Of a stretch of DNA of 64,000 nt, positions 22,708 to 33,639 are shown one piece after another; the stretch's first letter is position 1, and every line of letters starts with the position of its first letter. The stretch comes from Mytilus edulis (taxonomy: Eukaryota; Mollusca; Bivalvia; Mytilida; Mytilidae). The stretch spans positions 52,040,830-52,104,829 of the forward strand of contig NC_092344.1 of assembly GCF_963676685.1 (NCBI RefSeq), given 5' to 3'. A program made the position numbers and the translations under genes. Below the pieces are notes generated by a model that searched no databases, had not been told where the DNA came from, and saw only the letters and a list, made by a program, of their open reading frames with translations.

Positions 22708-23340
22708 CTCTGAGGACTGACATTCAGTCCAAACAAGGAAAGCCAAGCTTTCCAATCATCCGTTAGGTTAGTGCATTTGCTACATGCTCTGAGGACTGAC
22801 ATTCAGTCCAACCAAGGACTGACAAGCTTTCCAATCATCCGTTAGGTTAGTGCATTTGCTACATGCTCTGAGGACTGACATTCAGTCCAACCAAGGAAAG
22901 CCAAGCTTTCCAATCATCCGTCAGGTTAGTGCAATTGCTACATGCTATGAGGACTGACATTCAGTCCAACCAAGGAAAGCCAAGCTTTCCAATCATCCGT
23001 TAGGTTAGTGCATTTGCTACATGCTATGAGGACTGACATTCAGTCCAACCAAGGAAAGCCAAGCTTTCCAATCATCCGTTAGGTTAGTGCATTTGCTACA
23101 TGCTCTCCGGACTGACATTCAGTCCAACCAAGGAAAGCCAAGCTTTCCAATCATCCGTTAGGTTAGTGCATTTGCTACATGCTCTGAGGACTGACATTCA
23201 GTCCAACCAAGGAAAGCCAAGCTTTCCAATCATCCGTTAGGTTTGTTCATTTGCTACATGCTCTGAGGACTGACTTTCAGTCCAACCAAGGAAAGCCAAG
23301 CTTTCCAACCATCGTTTAGGTTAGTGCATTAGCTACATGC
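22708..23340. repeat. 79-bp minisatellite, eight units, each with two hairpins
   Basis: The unit start gaggactgac occurs at 22712, 22791, 22870, 22949, 23028, 23107 (variant), 23186 and 23265, exactly 79 bp apart. Each unit carries two 7-bp perfect stem-loops in tandem, GGACTGA-cat-TCAGTCC and GGAAAGC-caa-GCTTTCC, separated by aaccaa, then a 40-bp linker. Unit 2 has lost the second stem and unit 8 changes only the first loop base. The array has no spacers between units, so it is not a CRISPR array. Confidence 0.92.
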
Positions 23341-23895
23341 CTCCTTAGTACGGGTAATTTGAAATCATTGAATGCTCCATTTCTATTCACCTTTGGCTTT
23401 ACATGATAAAAGTTGTACTTTGTTGATTAAATTATATATTGTTTTCGGTTTTTGGTTTTCATTTACTTACATATATTATAGCGCATCACATTTGGCATCA
23501 GTCGTTTCCGTTCACGTCAGTTTACAAACTAGAACTAGCTGTGGTCCGCATCCCCGAATCTCCAGCAGAATTGTTCCTGCTACAGTACAAAAAAATCCAT
23601 TTTGCTTTTATTTGCTATTTAAAAATGTTGGTTGATAGAGGGCCCTGATGGAGCTATACATATACTGTTTACAAGCATCAGTTCAAACGTTGTCTAAGTG
23701 AGCAATCATTTAACTTCAAAAGTGGGGATACTATGGTTGTTTTGTCGAAGTGAGAGAAAAATCGTGCTAAGCGCTAACAATTTTTATTAAGTTTTTCATC
23801 GCTATTTTTCAAATTATTTGGTTCAAAATTTACCACTATAAGACATGGGGCAAATCTGGATTCAGAATATTTGTTTTGTCCTCTGCTTGTACAGA

Positions 23896-23930
23896 ATATC
23901 CCCCCCTCCCCCCCCCCCCCCCCCCCCCCA
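23896..23930. repeat. Poly-C tract
   Basis: About thirty nearly uninterrupted cytosines follow gaatatcccccc. Length is prone to assembly or sequencing error. Similar runs occur near 9186 and 26843. Confidence 0.85.
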
Positions 23931-24261
23931 TAAATTTGGGATCAGAATATTTTAATGAAACCCCTTGTGGAAGTATCCAAGTAAAAAAACGTGTCACCTT
24001 ATATATATATATAGTGACAATATTTATATATTGGATTCCTAAAAAGATTACCATTTATCGCTGTTATAAACTTTTGAAAATAATTTTCAATTTTCAAAAT
24101 GCCGACACTTACAAATGGATAGATGGACGCTTAATGTACAGCGGCAACTATTACATAAATATGAATATAAATCAATGTTTATGGCATACGTTCATATGAT
24201 ATGAATGTGCTCAGCTTTTACAAAACCAGAACGATACCTTATTAGGCCTTTTAATTTTATT

Positions 24262-24335
24262 TCTCTTTTGTAGACGAAACGCGCATCTGGCACAAATACA
24301 AAATTTACATCCTGGTATCTATCTATGATGAGTTT
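24262..24335 (+). repeat. Decayed copy of the GACGAAAC (hammerhead-like) dispersed repeat
   Basis: The phrase gtagacgaaacgcgcatctgg, continued by tacatcctggtatctatcta, matches the repeat at 31790-31870 in the opposite orientation. The upstream CTGATGA box is missing here, so it is only half of a ribozyme core. Confidence 0.5.
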
Positions 24336-24404
24336 ATGTAGATACCTTTATAATTTTAGCGTAAACAAGATATCAAAAACCTCCCACATTCCAGACTAGC
24401 ACAA

Positions 24405-25395
24405 CGTTCATTGCGACACCATGAATTCAGTATTCCTTCCGTACCAATACTTAGAACTGAAATCATTGATACAAGGCAATATATGATCGGCATGCAATCG
24501 ATAAAAATGAACACAAAACGTTAAAAGATATGACCGAAGCGCTTTTCTGGCCTTCTTGAAGAACGCCCAAAGCTGAATATTTAAAGCCTACAATTAACAA
24601 AGAACAGAAATAGTTGATTAAAACATTAAACATGATAGTTCAAAATGTTCATGGAATGATATTCATTGCAGAAAGTAAGAAGTCGTAGAGCAAAACAGTA
24701 AAATTTGAAATCAAATGAGATAATATAACGTGTATTGAGCCATTTTATTGCTTAAAGTACAGTAGAAAATATATATACATACTCAATCTAACCATACTAT
24801 TTGACCTACTGCGAGTTGGTCAGTCTTTACTGTTACTCCGAAAATATGGGTGCTGGGAAAAACAGCAAGCAAAATTAAAATGGTCATTATCAGAGCCGTC
24901 ACGCGGCGTCTTGTTTTAAAATGAATTCTCTTCTTTTGAGAATTATTTATTTTGTCGTCCAATTTTTCACCGCTTACTGCCTGTGGTTTTATTTTATTCA
25001 TTAACTTTAAGTATCAGTATGTTTCATTTCATTTTGTTTCGTTTTGTTCTGCTTTTATTTCGTTTCGACGTTTACAGGTACCCCTCCGTTTTCGCCCCTT
25101 TTCTATTCTGATATCTTAATCAAAAATTTAAAAATCAAACTTTAAAAAGGCGAAAAATTCAAAATTGCACGTTAGTTTTAGTATTTTAAAAGTTTAATCA
25201 ACTTTCTAAACTGTCAAATTTATAAACGATATTTAGAATTTGTATATTTTTATTAATTGGTTCAAATTTCTAAAATTTTAAAACTTTTACACAATTTGGA
25301 ATTTTGATATTTTAAAACTTTGATCAAAATTCCAAAAATCTAAAATTTGAAAACTTTTTAAAAGTTTGAATTGATAAGTGTTAGGACCCTGCTTC
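24405..25395 (-). repeat. Right arm of a large inverted duplication
   Basis: This is the reverse-complement partner of 19065-19895, with four homologous blocks in mirrored order. It contains an insert absent from the left arm (roughly 24850-25050, minus strand), in which the membrane-anchor exon remains open. Confidence 0.6.
24783..25001 (-). pseudogene. Possible first exon of a type II membrane protein, gene remnant
   Basis: A 72-codon minus-strand frame has a basic N-terminal half (KKRIHFKTRRR) followed by a hydrophobic segment, ALIMTILILLAVFPSTHIFG (about residues 36-55), then TVKTDQLAVGQ. This is the layout of a signal-anchor exon. A TTTCAG acceptor on the same strand precedes a second candidate exon from 24456 downward, but its matching frame has stops in this copy, while the left-arm counterpart is open. 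I do not recognise the family. A duplicated, decaying gene is the favoured reading; chance is not excluded. Confidence 0.3.
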
Positions 25396-25737
25396 CCCCA
25401 GTAATAAAACATTGGCCAACAAAAATAAATGTTTTATCATCGTAGACTTTGACTCAAATCCTTTCATTTCCGAGTGTAAGTAGGTTACTAATGTAATTGT
25501 GTTTGTTTTTGTATTATGTGTTATAGATACAAGTCAATATAATTATTATACTTCCATGGTATCACTTAATAAAAATCCCTGGTGTGGTTGTTAGTCTTTG
25601 GGATGATATGATTGCCAATGACACGAAATTGAGGTATGTCGAACTGTCACTAGTATACTTGGTTACATCTTCTGACACCAGACTCGGACTTCTCTTGAAT
25701 TGAATTTTAAATGTGCGTATTGTTATGCATTTACTTT

Positions 25738-26065
25738 TCTACATTGGCTAGAGGTATAGGGGGAGGGTTGAGATCTCAAACATGTGTAATCCCGCCGCAT
25801 TTTTGCGCCTGTCCCAAGTCAGGAGCCTCTGGCCTTTGTTAGTCTTGTATTTTTTTTAATTTTAGTTTCTTGTGTACAATTCGGAAATTAGTATGGCGTT
25901 CATTATCACTGAACTAGTATATATTTGTTTAGGGGCCAGCTGAAGGACGCCTCCGGGTGCGGGAATGTCTCGCTACATTGAAGACCTGTTGGTGACCTTC
26001 TGATGTTGTTTTTTTTCTATGCCGGGTCGGGTTGTTGTCTCTTTGACACATTCCCCATTTCCATT
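25738..26065. repeat. Mosaic of dispersed mussel-type repeats
   Basis: The first half (acattggctagaggtatagg, then gggagggttgagatctc) is the inverse of 20075-20115 and so is a dispersed unit. The second half (tgtctcgctacattgaagac, gtcgggttgttgtctctttg, acacattccccatttcc) is also typical repeat wording. The 109-codon frame starting at 26019 lies across it and is not supported as a gene. Confidence 0.5.
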
Positions 26066-26235
26066 CTCAATTTTATTAGTATCAGAAGTGCTAATGTCCC
26101 ATGGAGAGAGAGCAAGCACCGATAACTCTGCATGGGAGAATCACATTTTCAGAGGTGCAAGTTATGGACAGCAGCAAGCGGCTACTCATTCGTCACAACT
26201 CGGGCGATTCCGTACCTTTCTGAAGGAGAATAGCG

Positions 26236-26293
26236 GATTCACCCGAGGATTGCCGATTAGTACAATCGGCAATCGGCAATCCTCGGGTGAATC
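26236..26293. repeat. Perfect 23-bp stem hairpin
   Basis: The stem gattcacccgaggattgccg+att (26236-26258) is the exact reverse complement of 26271-26293, with a 12-base loop that duplicates aatcggc from the stem. No flanking 7-bp direct repeat is present. Confidence 0.8.
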
Positions 26294-26504
26294 GGCTTGT
26301 ATCCAATCAACTTTTCTACATCGCACAGTGATGTTTGAACCAATGTAATTTATAAAATGACATATTGTCATAGTTTTGGGACACTGTTGTTATCTGTATC
26401 AACATGAAAGAATAGTTGTACTTTACTGTCAGAGTCGTGGTCTACTGATTCAAAATAAAGCTGATTTTAAACGACGAGCTTTGTAACCGCTGAGAAAACA
26501 GTGG

Positions 26505-26872
26505 CGGGTCCAGAACTTTTTGTAAAGGGAGCCCGCTGACTGACCTAAAAGGGGGGGGGGCCACTCCAGTCACGCTTCAGCGATTCCCTATATAATAAAC
26601 CAAATTGTTTCCATAAAAAGGGCTCCCAGTCCGCCCCCCCCGACTTTTTGTAAGGGGGGGGCCCGCTGACTGACCTAGGGGGGGGGGCACTCCAGTCACG
26701 CTTCAGCAAATTCCTATTTAATCAACGATTTTTTTGTTGTTTTTTTTCTGTATGATGTATTGTAAAATTACTATGTTGATTCATGTATGCCTTCAACCCA
26801 TATGGGTACAAATGTGCATTATATTCAATAAATATTAAAGGGGGACCCCCCCCCCCCCCCCCCCCCCAGGAT
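26505..26872. mobile_element. hAT-type MITE fragments, partly duplicated
   Basis: Begins cagtggcgggtccagaactt and has two copies of the phrase gcccgctgactgacct (about 26530 and 26651), each followed by a G-run and by cactccagtcacgcttcag. It ends with a C-run then caggatccgcgtatg. A cleaner copy of the family is at 53909-54032. Non-coding. Confidence 0.6.
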
Positions 26873-27840
26873 CCGCGTATGGCAAAATTCTAACAACAAC
26901 CAAATTTGATGAGATGCGGTATAATGACCCCACCCCTCTATAATGTTAAGTCACACCTGGTGGGATAGTGACCAAAATTGGTTCCAACTGAACAATGCGT
27001 TTGGTGTTATAGAGAAATGAAAAACTGGGCTCAAACTTGTTTCTGTGATCCGGAAGAATGTTTCGAATTAGGAGGCTAACCCTTGCCGTTCACTTCTATA
27101 AACACGAAAAGATTTCCTTAGCTGTATTGGACAAAAGTTTTTCTGAATTTTTGTTCGCAATGCTTTGTTTTGTATTTGATTAGGCTATGGAATCTTTTGA
27201 TTCGATTTTCACTGATGAGTCAGGACTGGGAACATGCAGTATATCTAACATAATATATATGTTCCTGGTCAGGAGTGCAAAATTATAAGCAAGTTTTCAC
27301 TCAAAAGTCGGTCTTCATACAAACTGAGATTGTGTGGAAATGAAACAAACTGTACAAGTGTTATTTTGTCCACTGTAATTAATTTTGTCATGTTTACGTT
27401 TTGATTATCATCTGCTAAAGTCATTTATTTCATTCTTTTACATTTTATTTTTGTATCATAGCTAGTATAGTTATCAGTAGTTTGTAATGTATCTGATTCC
27501 ATAGAGGTCATAGCCTTTTAGCATGTGTGAGTTTAAGTAGTATTTTTATTATGTATGAATATGTTGGTGCATTTTTGGTGCATATTTGGTGGCAATTTAG
27601 GTCAGATAAACAAGTAGAATTTAGGTCGAATAGTTGGTGCATTTTTGGTGGCAATTTGTATATAAGGGCCCTCCGTCTCAGTTTCAAGAACAGAATTGAA
27701 GGCAAGACATTTAAGAACAATACAATGTGAAAAGTTAATATTTAAAAAGGATTTTTTTGTTATTCTAGCGATAACATTTTCAGATACATCTTAGCAGATT
27801 ACTGATAGCTTTGGAATTATTATTATTTCTTTATTGTTTG

Positions 27841-28122
27841 TCCGCACAGTATTGGACGCTGTTGCGTGGTTCCGCTCAGTATTGGACACTGATGCGTGGT
27901 TTTGTCCGCACAGTATTGGACGCTGTTGTGTGGTTCCGCTCAGTATTGGACACTGATGCGTGGTTTTGTCCGCACAGTATTGGACGCTGTTGCGTGGTTC
28001 CGCTCAGTATTGGACACTGATGCGTGGTGTTGTCCGCACAGTATTGGACATTGTTGCGTGGTTTTGTCCGCATAGTATTGGACACTATGCGTGGTTTTTG
28101 TGAGTGAACAGTATTGGACACT
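27841..28122. repeat. Minisatellite with 64-bp higher-order unit (30+34 bp)
   Basis: The word cagtattgg appears at 27847, 27877, 27911, 27941, 27975, 28005, 28039, about 28073 and 28109. The alternating 30/34-bp spacing shows a two-part unit: a 'ccgcacagtattggacgctg' half and a 'ccgctcagtattggacactg' half. Frames on both strands through it are repeat translations, not genes. Confidence 0.9.
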
Positions 28123-28919
28123 GTTGCCGAATTTATACAGAGTGCCGTTTATGATACCGTGTGAAAGTAATGTGCTAATGAATGTTTGAACTATACAATT
28201 TGTAAACTGTATATATAACATGTATAATGTAAATAGTGTCCTGGAATGGAATTTTAATAAATAGATTAGTGAATTTACTTGTATATTTCTTTGACAACAA
28301 GACTACAGATTATTGGATTATTTTGTTCTTGAATTTTCTGTGATTTCATAATACCCGGCCTGACCAGAAAGTTTGATGTAACTCGACCGCCATGGCAAAA
28401 CTGTCAATAAAGGCCCCGGTTAATCCTCGGGTCAATCTTCCCCAGATCAAGAGGCAATGTTACTAGCACATTTCCGCTTATTCCAAGTTCAAATTTACAA
28501 AACTTATTGTGATTTTTTTTTCAAGGGGATTCCTGTTATCTATAAAACTGCGTTTATCGAAAGGAGAATTATTGTTTCTAACAAAGATATAACCGAGGAT
28601 ATAACCTCCTTGTTTCTAACGAGCTCTAGCAATTGCAATATGATAGCCAGTATATAATTTGCTCAGAGATAATTTGTACACATCCATATATACCAAATAT
28701 AATGGATTTTTGGTATTTTCTAAATATGCTTTTAATATTTATTTTATTAATCTTAGCAAAACTATTTTAAAATAGAGACAGCTGTGTGTCAGATTAATTA
28801 TTTACTGGCATTTTTTTTGCAGGGTTAATCCGCCAAATCGCAATATTCCCCGCGTATTATTGAAGTTCATTGAAGAAGGAAACGTATTTAAAAATAATAT
28901 TTCATTACGGAAGCATTTA

Positions 28920-29178
28920 TTGATTGGTTGTGTATTGGGGTCATTGCAGGTAATGGCAGACGTCACACTATGTGACGTAAACCTGGGAGTTCCATATGTA
29001 AACACTGTAAACTTCCGGGTCACATCAATATCGAATCGTTTTAGAGAAGATTTTTTTTAATGGAATCCATTTTGTCATTTTATCACATTCCGTAATACAT
29101 GAGCCAGTCACTGACCTTGTATCGTGTATAGTAATTTTACTAAAACTGAATTTGACCACCTGAATAAACACTATAAAG
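28920..29178 (+). promoter_or_regulatory. Candidate promoter and non-coding first exon (perhaps of the ELK gene)
   Basis: The segment contains inverted CCAAT boxes (gattggttg, tattgggg at about 28922-28940), a perfect CRE-half-site palindrome ACGTCACA-cta-TGTGACGT (28960-28978), and an ETS-type acttccgggt (about 29010). A strong consensus donor, AAAG|gtaagt, follows at 29179. No coding gene begins here, so it could be a 5' UTR exon. The next clear + strand acceptor leading to a gene is the ELK exon 11 kb downstream. The link is inference only. Confidence 0.3.
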
Positions 29179-29184
29179 GTAAGT

Positions 29185-31430
29185 TAATTAGGTCAATCTT
29201 GTGTATACTGAAATCTTGCACTCTCGACAAAAACACATTATTTTATATTATCGGTACCTGGTTGACATATGTATAGTACAAAAAAATAAATAAAACGTAA
29301 CAATTATTTTCTAGGGAAAATCTCAATCTGATAAATACACATAAGAACATACGATGAAGCGATTGCCGAAGATACAAATATTTCACAGGTGTGTCGCAAT
29401 TCTACTTTGTCATGCCATCACACTCCCCCGCAAATAACAATTTTACAATGACATTCGTTGGAAAAATACACCTACACTGGTGTATTGTATGTAAGTTATT
29501 TTTATTCCACTTCTATTAAATTGCATAGATATTGAAAAAGTTGGGTTTTTTTCAATATAATATTATTATAATAATGACCTTTTGTAGTCTGCATACGAAG
29601 GCAACTATGACATTTCATCATCATGAAGGTGGATTCCCCTTCTTTTAATAGTCATTCTGTAATTTTTACCAGACGTATTTCCTGCAGTTTACTACGAATT
29701 GGTGTCTCGAGGAATTATCCGTACGAATTCGACGAAAAAATTAACTTGTACAGTTTGACACCTTGCAATATTTCGGTAAATGTGCCGGTAAAAGGTAAAC
29801 AAGGCTTAAATGCTTTATTACTAAACATACAAATTCTGGAATCTTGCTTTTTCATCGGAAAACATGCATACAAGTTCTTTTTTTTGTTGACCACATAAAA
29901 AAAACCATCTTCAACGTACGTTCGTGATGACAAAAGACCTGGATTGACCTGGAATATCTATAACAGTAGTAGAGTAAATTTGTTTATTAATATGTAGTAA
30001 CTAGTTTTTCGGTTTTCCCCTTTGTTTTGGCTCCAATCAGTTCTATATCTGGATCTATACATTACCGTGGTGAATAGTGGTGGATTGACATTCTTTACAT
30101 AACAAATTTCCCTGTGGAATATTGTGGTCATTGAAAATGGTATGAAATTTGATTTTAGAACAATAGCAGAAATACACAACGTTAGAAGCTTTTTTTAATC
30201 TTTTTAGCGCACACTGATGAATATTTATGGTTTCTATAGAAACTCTGTGGGTTTGAAAACTGTTTTGAAAATTTCTGACATTGGTTTTTTTTCAATGTGT
30301 TTTTTTTAGTAAAAAAAATCTAAGAAAGCTTTTTCAAATCTCCTCTAACTTTTAAATTTGATATATTCAAATTCAAATTCAAATATTTATTGCCATATAA
30401 ACTTTAAACATTAAGTTTGTGACATACAAAATAATAAACAATATAACTAAATTTCACATACACAATCATTCATTTACAGTAAATATTCCAGTGTCCCCTG
30501 TCCTCAGTTCTAATGACCTTTTGATATAGGACCCCAATTTATTTACGCTAACCGTGTCAGCGCAAATGATGCGCTCGACAATATATCAACTCAAAACGAT
30601 TTAAGATTTGTTGAATGGTGGCTGCTTAAAGCATAGCGGCATTTATCATATCCATCATAGAACATAAAATAAAATAAACACATCATAATTAATTAAATAG
30701 TGTGAATGTCAGTCTGAGTTTTGAAAAATAATAAACCGGTTTCCTGGACCGGTAATATGACAACGTATTACTTAATTTTAAAGCATCACAATCAAAACTA
30801 TATGACAGATACGACTAAATTGTCCGTAAACTGGACTATTTTGGTATCTATCATTGTATACAGAGTTGCATGAACATCGATGCATTTTATTCAATGGCCT
30901 CGCTTCATTAATATTCGGGATAAAAAAAAATGTTTAAATTCAGATTGCGCGTGTTTGAGTAAAATTTGTTTATTGTAATAATCTTACAGTACATCAGACA
31001 GTACATATATAGTGACATGCAATTGTATGGATTGAATGTTTGATAAACAGTATGTGGCCTGAATTCATTCCTTTTTATGTGTATGCACTTCCGTAAATGC
31101 ACTCATTGCTTCGAAAAATCTGAGGTCTCGTCAACTATAGTCATGGTTCGTTGACTTTTGAATTTACATGACACGTTCAATAGTTCAGTTTTCTGATGGA
31201 TCGTATGATGTACATACATGTTTAAGGAGTGAATAAAAGACCATTTGGAATATAAGCTAGCGAGACAGCATTCAATCAACACATTAACATATTTAGCTAT
31301 CTATAGAGGTCAGCAAAAGTCTTTAGAATCAAATTTTAAAAATATTGAGCAACATTCTTTTAATCTTCACTTCGACGAGCAGACGAGTTCTCATACAAAT
31401 GTAGATCACAATTTTAAACCAGATTGACGT
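29185..31430. other. Unexplained AT-rich stretch
   Basis: No recognisable protein, and the small frames lack family features. A fragment near 30365-30440 (attcaaattcaaatatttat, then tgccatataa) looks like the inverted 3' tail of a LINE. Confidence 0.4.
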
Positions 31431-31439
31431 CTTTAATAG

Positions 31440-31704
31440 AATTCTCTCTACAAAGTTTACCAAGATCTATAAGTACATGGCAACAAGTCTAAAAAGTTAA
31501 GAAACGATTAAAGAAGGCTATCACATGAAGAATCTCCGTTTACACAGTTTTCCGTCCTAGAGTGTAACTGAGCATTGGTGTTTTCTATGCTGGTGTATAA
31601 CCTAGTCCTATAATATAAGACACTGCAGGTTCATATCATTTACATTCAACGTTTTTTATCGGATGTTTTTTTAACTATCAATGTTGAACCGCATTTTGAT
31701 AGTA
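31440..31704 (+). repeat. 265-bp direct repeat, copy 1
   Basis: Nearly identical to 32373-32636, starting aattctctctacaaagttta and ending cgcattttgatagta, with a single homopolymer-level difference seen. The copies are 933 bp apart and flank a 668-bp middle section. Near-identity implies a recent duplication, or terminal repeats of one element. Confidence 0.88.
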
Positions 31705-31784
31705 AAAAAAAAATCCAATAAAAAACTTTGAATGTAAATGATATGAACCTGCAGAGTCTTATATGATCTTATATTATAGGACTA
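31603..31784. repeat. Imperfect long inverted repeat
   Basis: The left arm tagtcctataatataaga...ctgcaggttcatatcattta (from 31603) is mirrored by tcatatgaacctgcag-type sequence and tcttatattataggacta (to 31784). The left arm also belongs to the 265-bp direct repeat, and the second direct-repeat copy carries only that arm. Confidence 0.7.
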
Positions 31785-31820
31785 GTGTATATAGTTATCA
31801 AAGGTACCAGGATTATAATT

Positions 31821-31862
31821 TAGTACGCCATACGCGCGTTTCGTCTAAATAAGACTCATCAG
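31821..31862 (-). ncRNA. Hammerhead-ribozyme-like motif
   Basis: On the minus strand the conserved core boxes occur in order with correct spacing: CTGATGA (31862-31856), stem II GTC-ttattta-GAC (31855-31843), GAAA (31842-31839), then a short stem III CGC...GCG closing to T-A before the cleavage position. The stem I pairing next to the core (C opposite A) is poor, so this copy may be inactive. Hammerhead ribozymes in small retroelements (retrozymes) have been reported from metazoans including mussels, as I recall. The surrounding phrase cctggtaccntttgataact is a common bivalve repeat. Confidence 0.5.
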
Positions 31863-32372
31863 TGACGCTCATATCAAAATATTTATAAAGCCAAACAAGT
31901 ACAAAGTTGAAGAGCATTGAGGATCCAAAATTCCAAAAAGTTGTGCCAAATACGGCTAAGATAATCTTTGCCTGGGATAAGAAAATCCTCAGTTTTTCGA
32001 AAAATTCAGAATTTGTTTTTGTAACTTTGGATTTTTTTTTATATTTACACGATTAATAATTAGGCTTTCTGATAAGGCATGTTTACAAAGAATGCTTTAT
32101 CTGACCTTTTATATTTCGAGCAATTATTAATGATGATGAATCCGAGTTTTGTAGACGAAAGTGCGTCCTGATACCGTTGCATAAAGCATTCTTGCACGTC
32201 ATTTCTAAGCAGAATAAGCCTCTTCGTCCCTATTTATATATACTTCTACATATAGCTGTGACTTTAGAATAAATTCAACGTTAAGAAAGAAATATTTGTT
32301 ATCAGTATTGTATTGAAAAAAAAAGGAAATACCATAGAAAAATAAATAATCAGAGACACACACTCAACGGAA

Positions 32373-32636
32373 AATTCTCTCTACAAAGTTTACCAAGATC
32401 TATAAGTACATGGCAACAAGTCTAAAAAGTTAAGAAACGATTAAAGAAGGCTATCACATGAAGAATCTCCGTTTACACAGTTTTCCGTCCTAGAGTGTAA
32501 CTGAGCATTGGTGTTTTCTATGCTGGTGTATAACCTAGTCCTATAATATAAGACACTGCAGGTTCATATCATTTACATTCAACGTTTTTTATCGGATGTT
32601 TTTTTTACTATCAATGTTGAACCGCATTTTGATAGT
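32373..32636 (+). repeat. 265-bp direct repeat, copy 2
   Basis: Same sequence as 31440-31704. Beyond 32636 the two copies diverge abruptly, so the boundary is sharp on both sides. Confidence 0.88.
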
Positions 32637-32999
32637 ATATTCGTTGCTTTTTTGGGGATTTCGTGTTGCTTTATCTCCATATTTCTTAGGTTGTGGGCTT
32701 TAACTTGTCTTTTCGTCTTTTTTTTTTTTGGCATGGCGTTAAAAGGAGTTCCGATTGAAGTTTTGATGTGATATAAATTATTATTTGTACTTAGTTAAAG
32801 CGACATGTGTAAAAAGAAAGGCTTATGTTACAGCACATATCTTCACCAGCCAGGGGTAACGATCTAGTCCACGCCTTTCCACTGGATCGTAATCGGCAAA
32901 GATAGACAGCACCTACTATCATATTTTTGTATTTGATTCCTGTATATACTATATATTAGTAGATGTTGTTTGATATTAAAACAATAACAACGGTTTTTG

Positions 33000-33604
33000 T
33001 CGAGCCTTCGACTTTAGTCGAAAATGCGAGACTAAGCGATCCTACATTCCGTCAGCGTCGGCGTCGGCGGCGTCCACGAATATTCACTCTGTGGTTAAAG
33101 TTTTTAAAATTTTGGACTGAAGCTTGTTTATGATCATAAGATAGTATCCAGAAGTAAATTTGGTAAAAAAATAAATCCATTTTTTCAGTATTTTACTTTT
33201 AAAAGGAAACAACACATTCACTCTGTGTTTATTTTTTTTTAAATTTTAATACCTTTCTTATACTATTTTTAATTTGTACCAAATTTGGACAGAAGCTTGC
33301 TTATGATCAAAATTTAGTATCTAGATGGAAATTTTGTTAATATTTTGTACCTGTGTATCTGTATTTTACTTATAAATGGACCTAGTTTTTCTTCCAGTTA
33401 ACATAACATACAGTCTGCAGTTAAAGTTTTTAAAACATATTAGATTCATAAACTATCCTGGATTTTTACCAAACTTGAACAGAAGCTTCTTACAATCAAA
33501 AGGTAGTATCAAAATGAATATTTTTATTGATTTTTTTCCTCATTTTTGTTGAGCCTGCGATTTACAGCAAAAGTAGGCGAGACACTGGGTTCCGCGGAAC
33601 CCAG
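33000..33604 (+). repeat. Dispersed repeat family B with CG-rich head and palindromic tail
   Basis: Opens gtcgagccttcgactttagt then cgaaaatgcgagac, followed by a CG-rich patch gtcagcgtcggcgtcggcgg. The body is tandem units of about 165 bp (ggttaaagtttttaaaa, then gaagctt...atgatca). It ends with a second head-like phrase, aagtaggcgagacactggg, and a perfect 20-bp palindrome at 33585-33604 (ctgggttccg / cggaacccag). Non-coding. Confidence 0.7.
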
Positions 33605-33639
33605 ACGAATTTTTAAATAATTAAGAAATCAAATTTAGA

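Noticed and set aside
22708..23340. CRISPR array
   Set aside because: The units are contiguous 79-bp repeats without unique spacers, the genome is eukaryotic and no cas genes exist.
25738..25810. Extension of the large inverted duplication by the match to 20041-20115
   Set aside because: The pair is out of mirrored order relative to the other blocks, so it is an independent dispersed repeat.
26236..26293. 23-bp hairpin as a mini-foldback
   Set aside because: No flanking direct repeat; the loop repeats part of the stem, which fits a local template-switch event better.
27811..28221. Repetitive proteins on both strands
   Set aside because: They are direct translations of the 64-bp minisatellite; open frames on both strands arise from unit length and lack of stops.
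28860..29060. 66-codon frame as a protein-coding first exon
   Set aside because: No family features and no downstream coding exon in phase; the segment is better explained as promoter/5' UTR.
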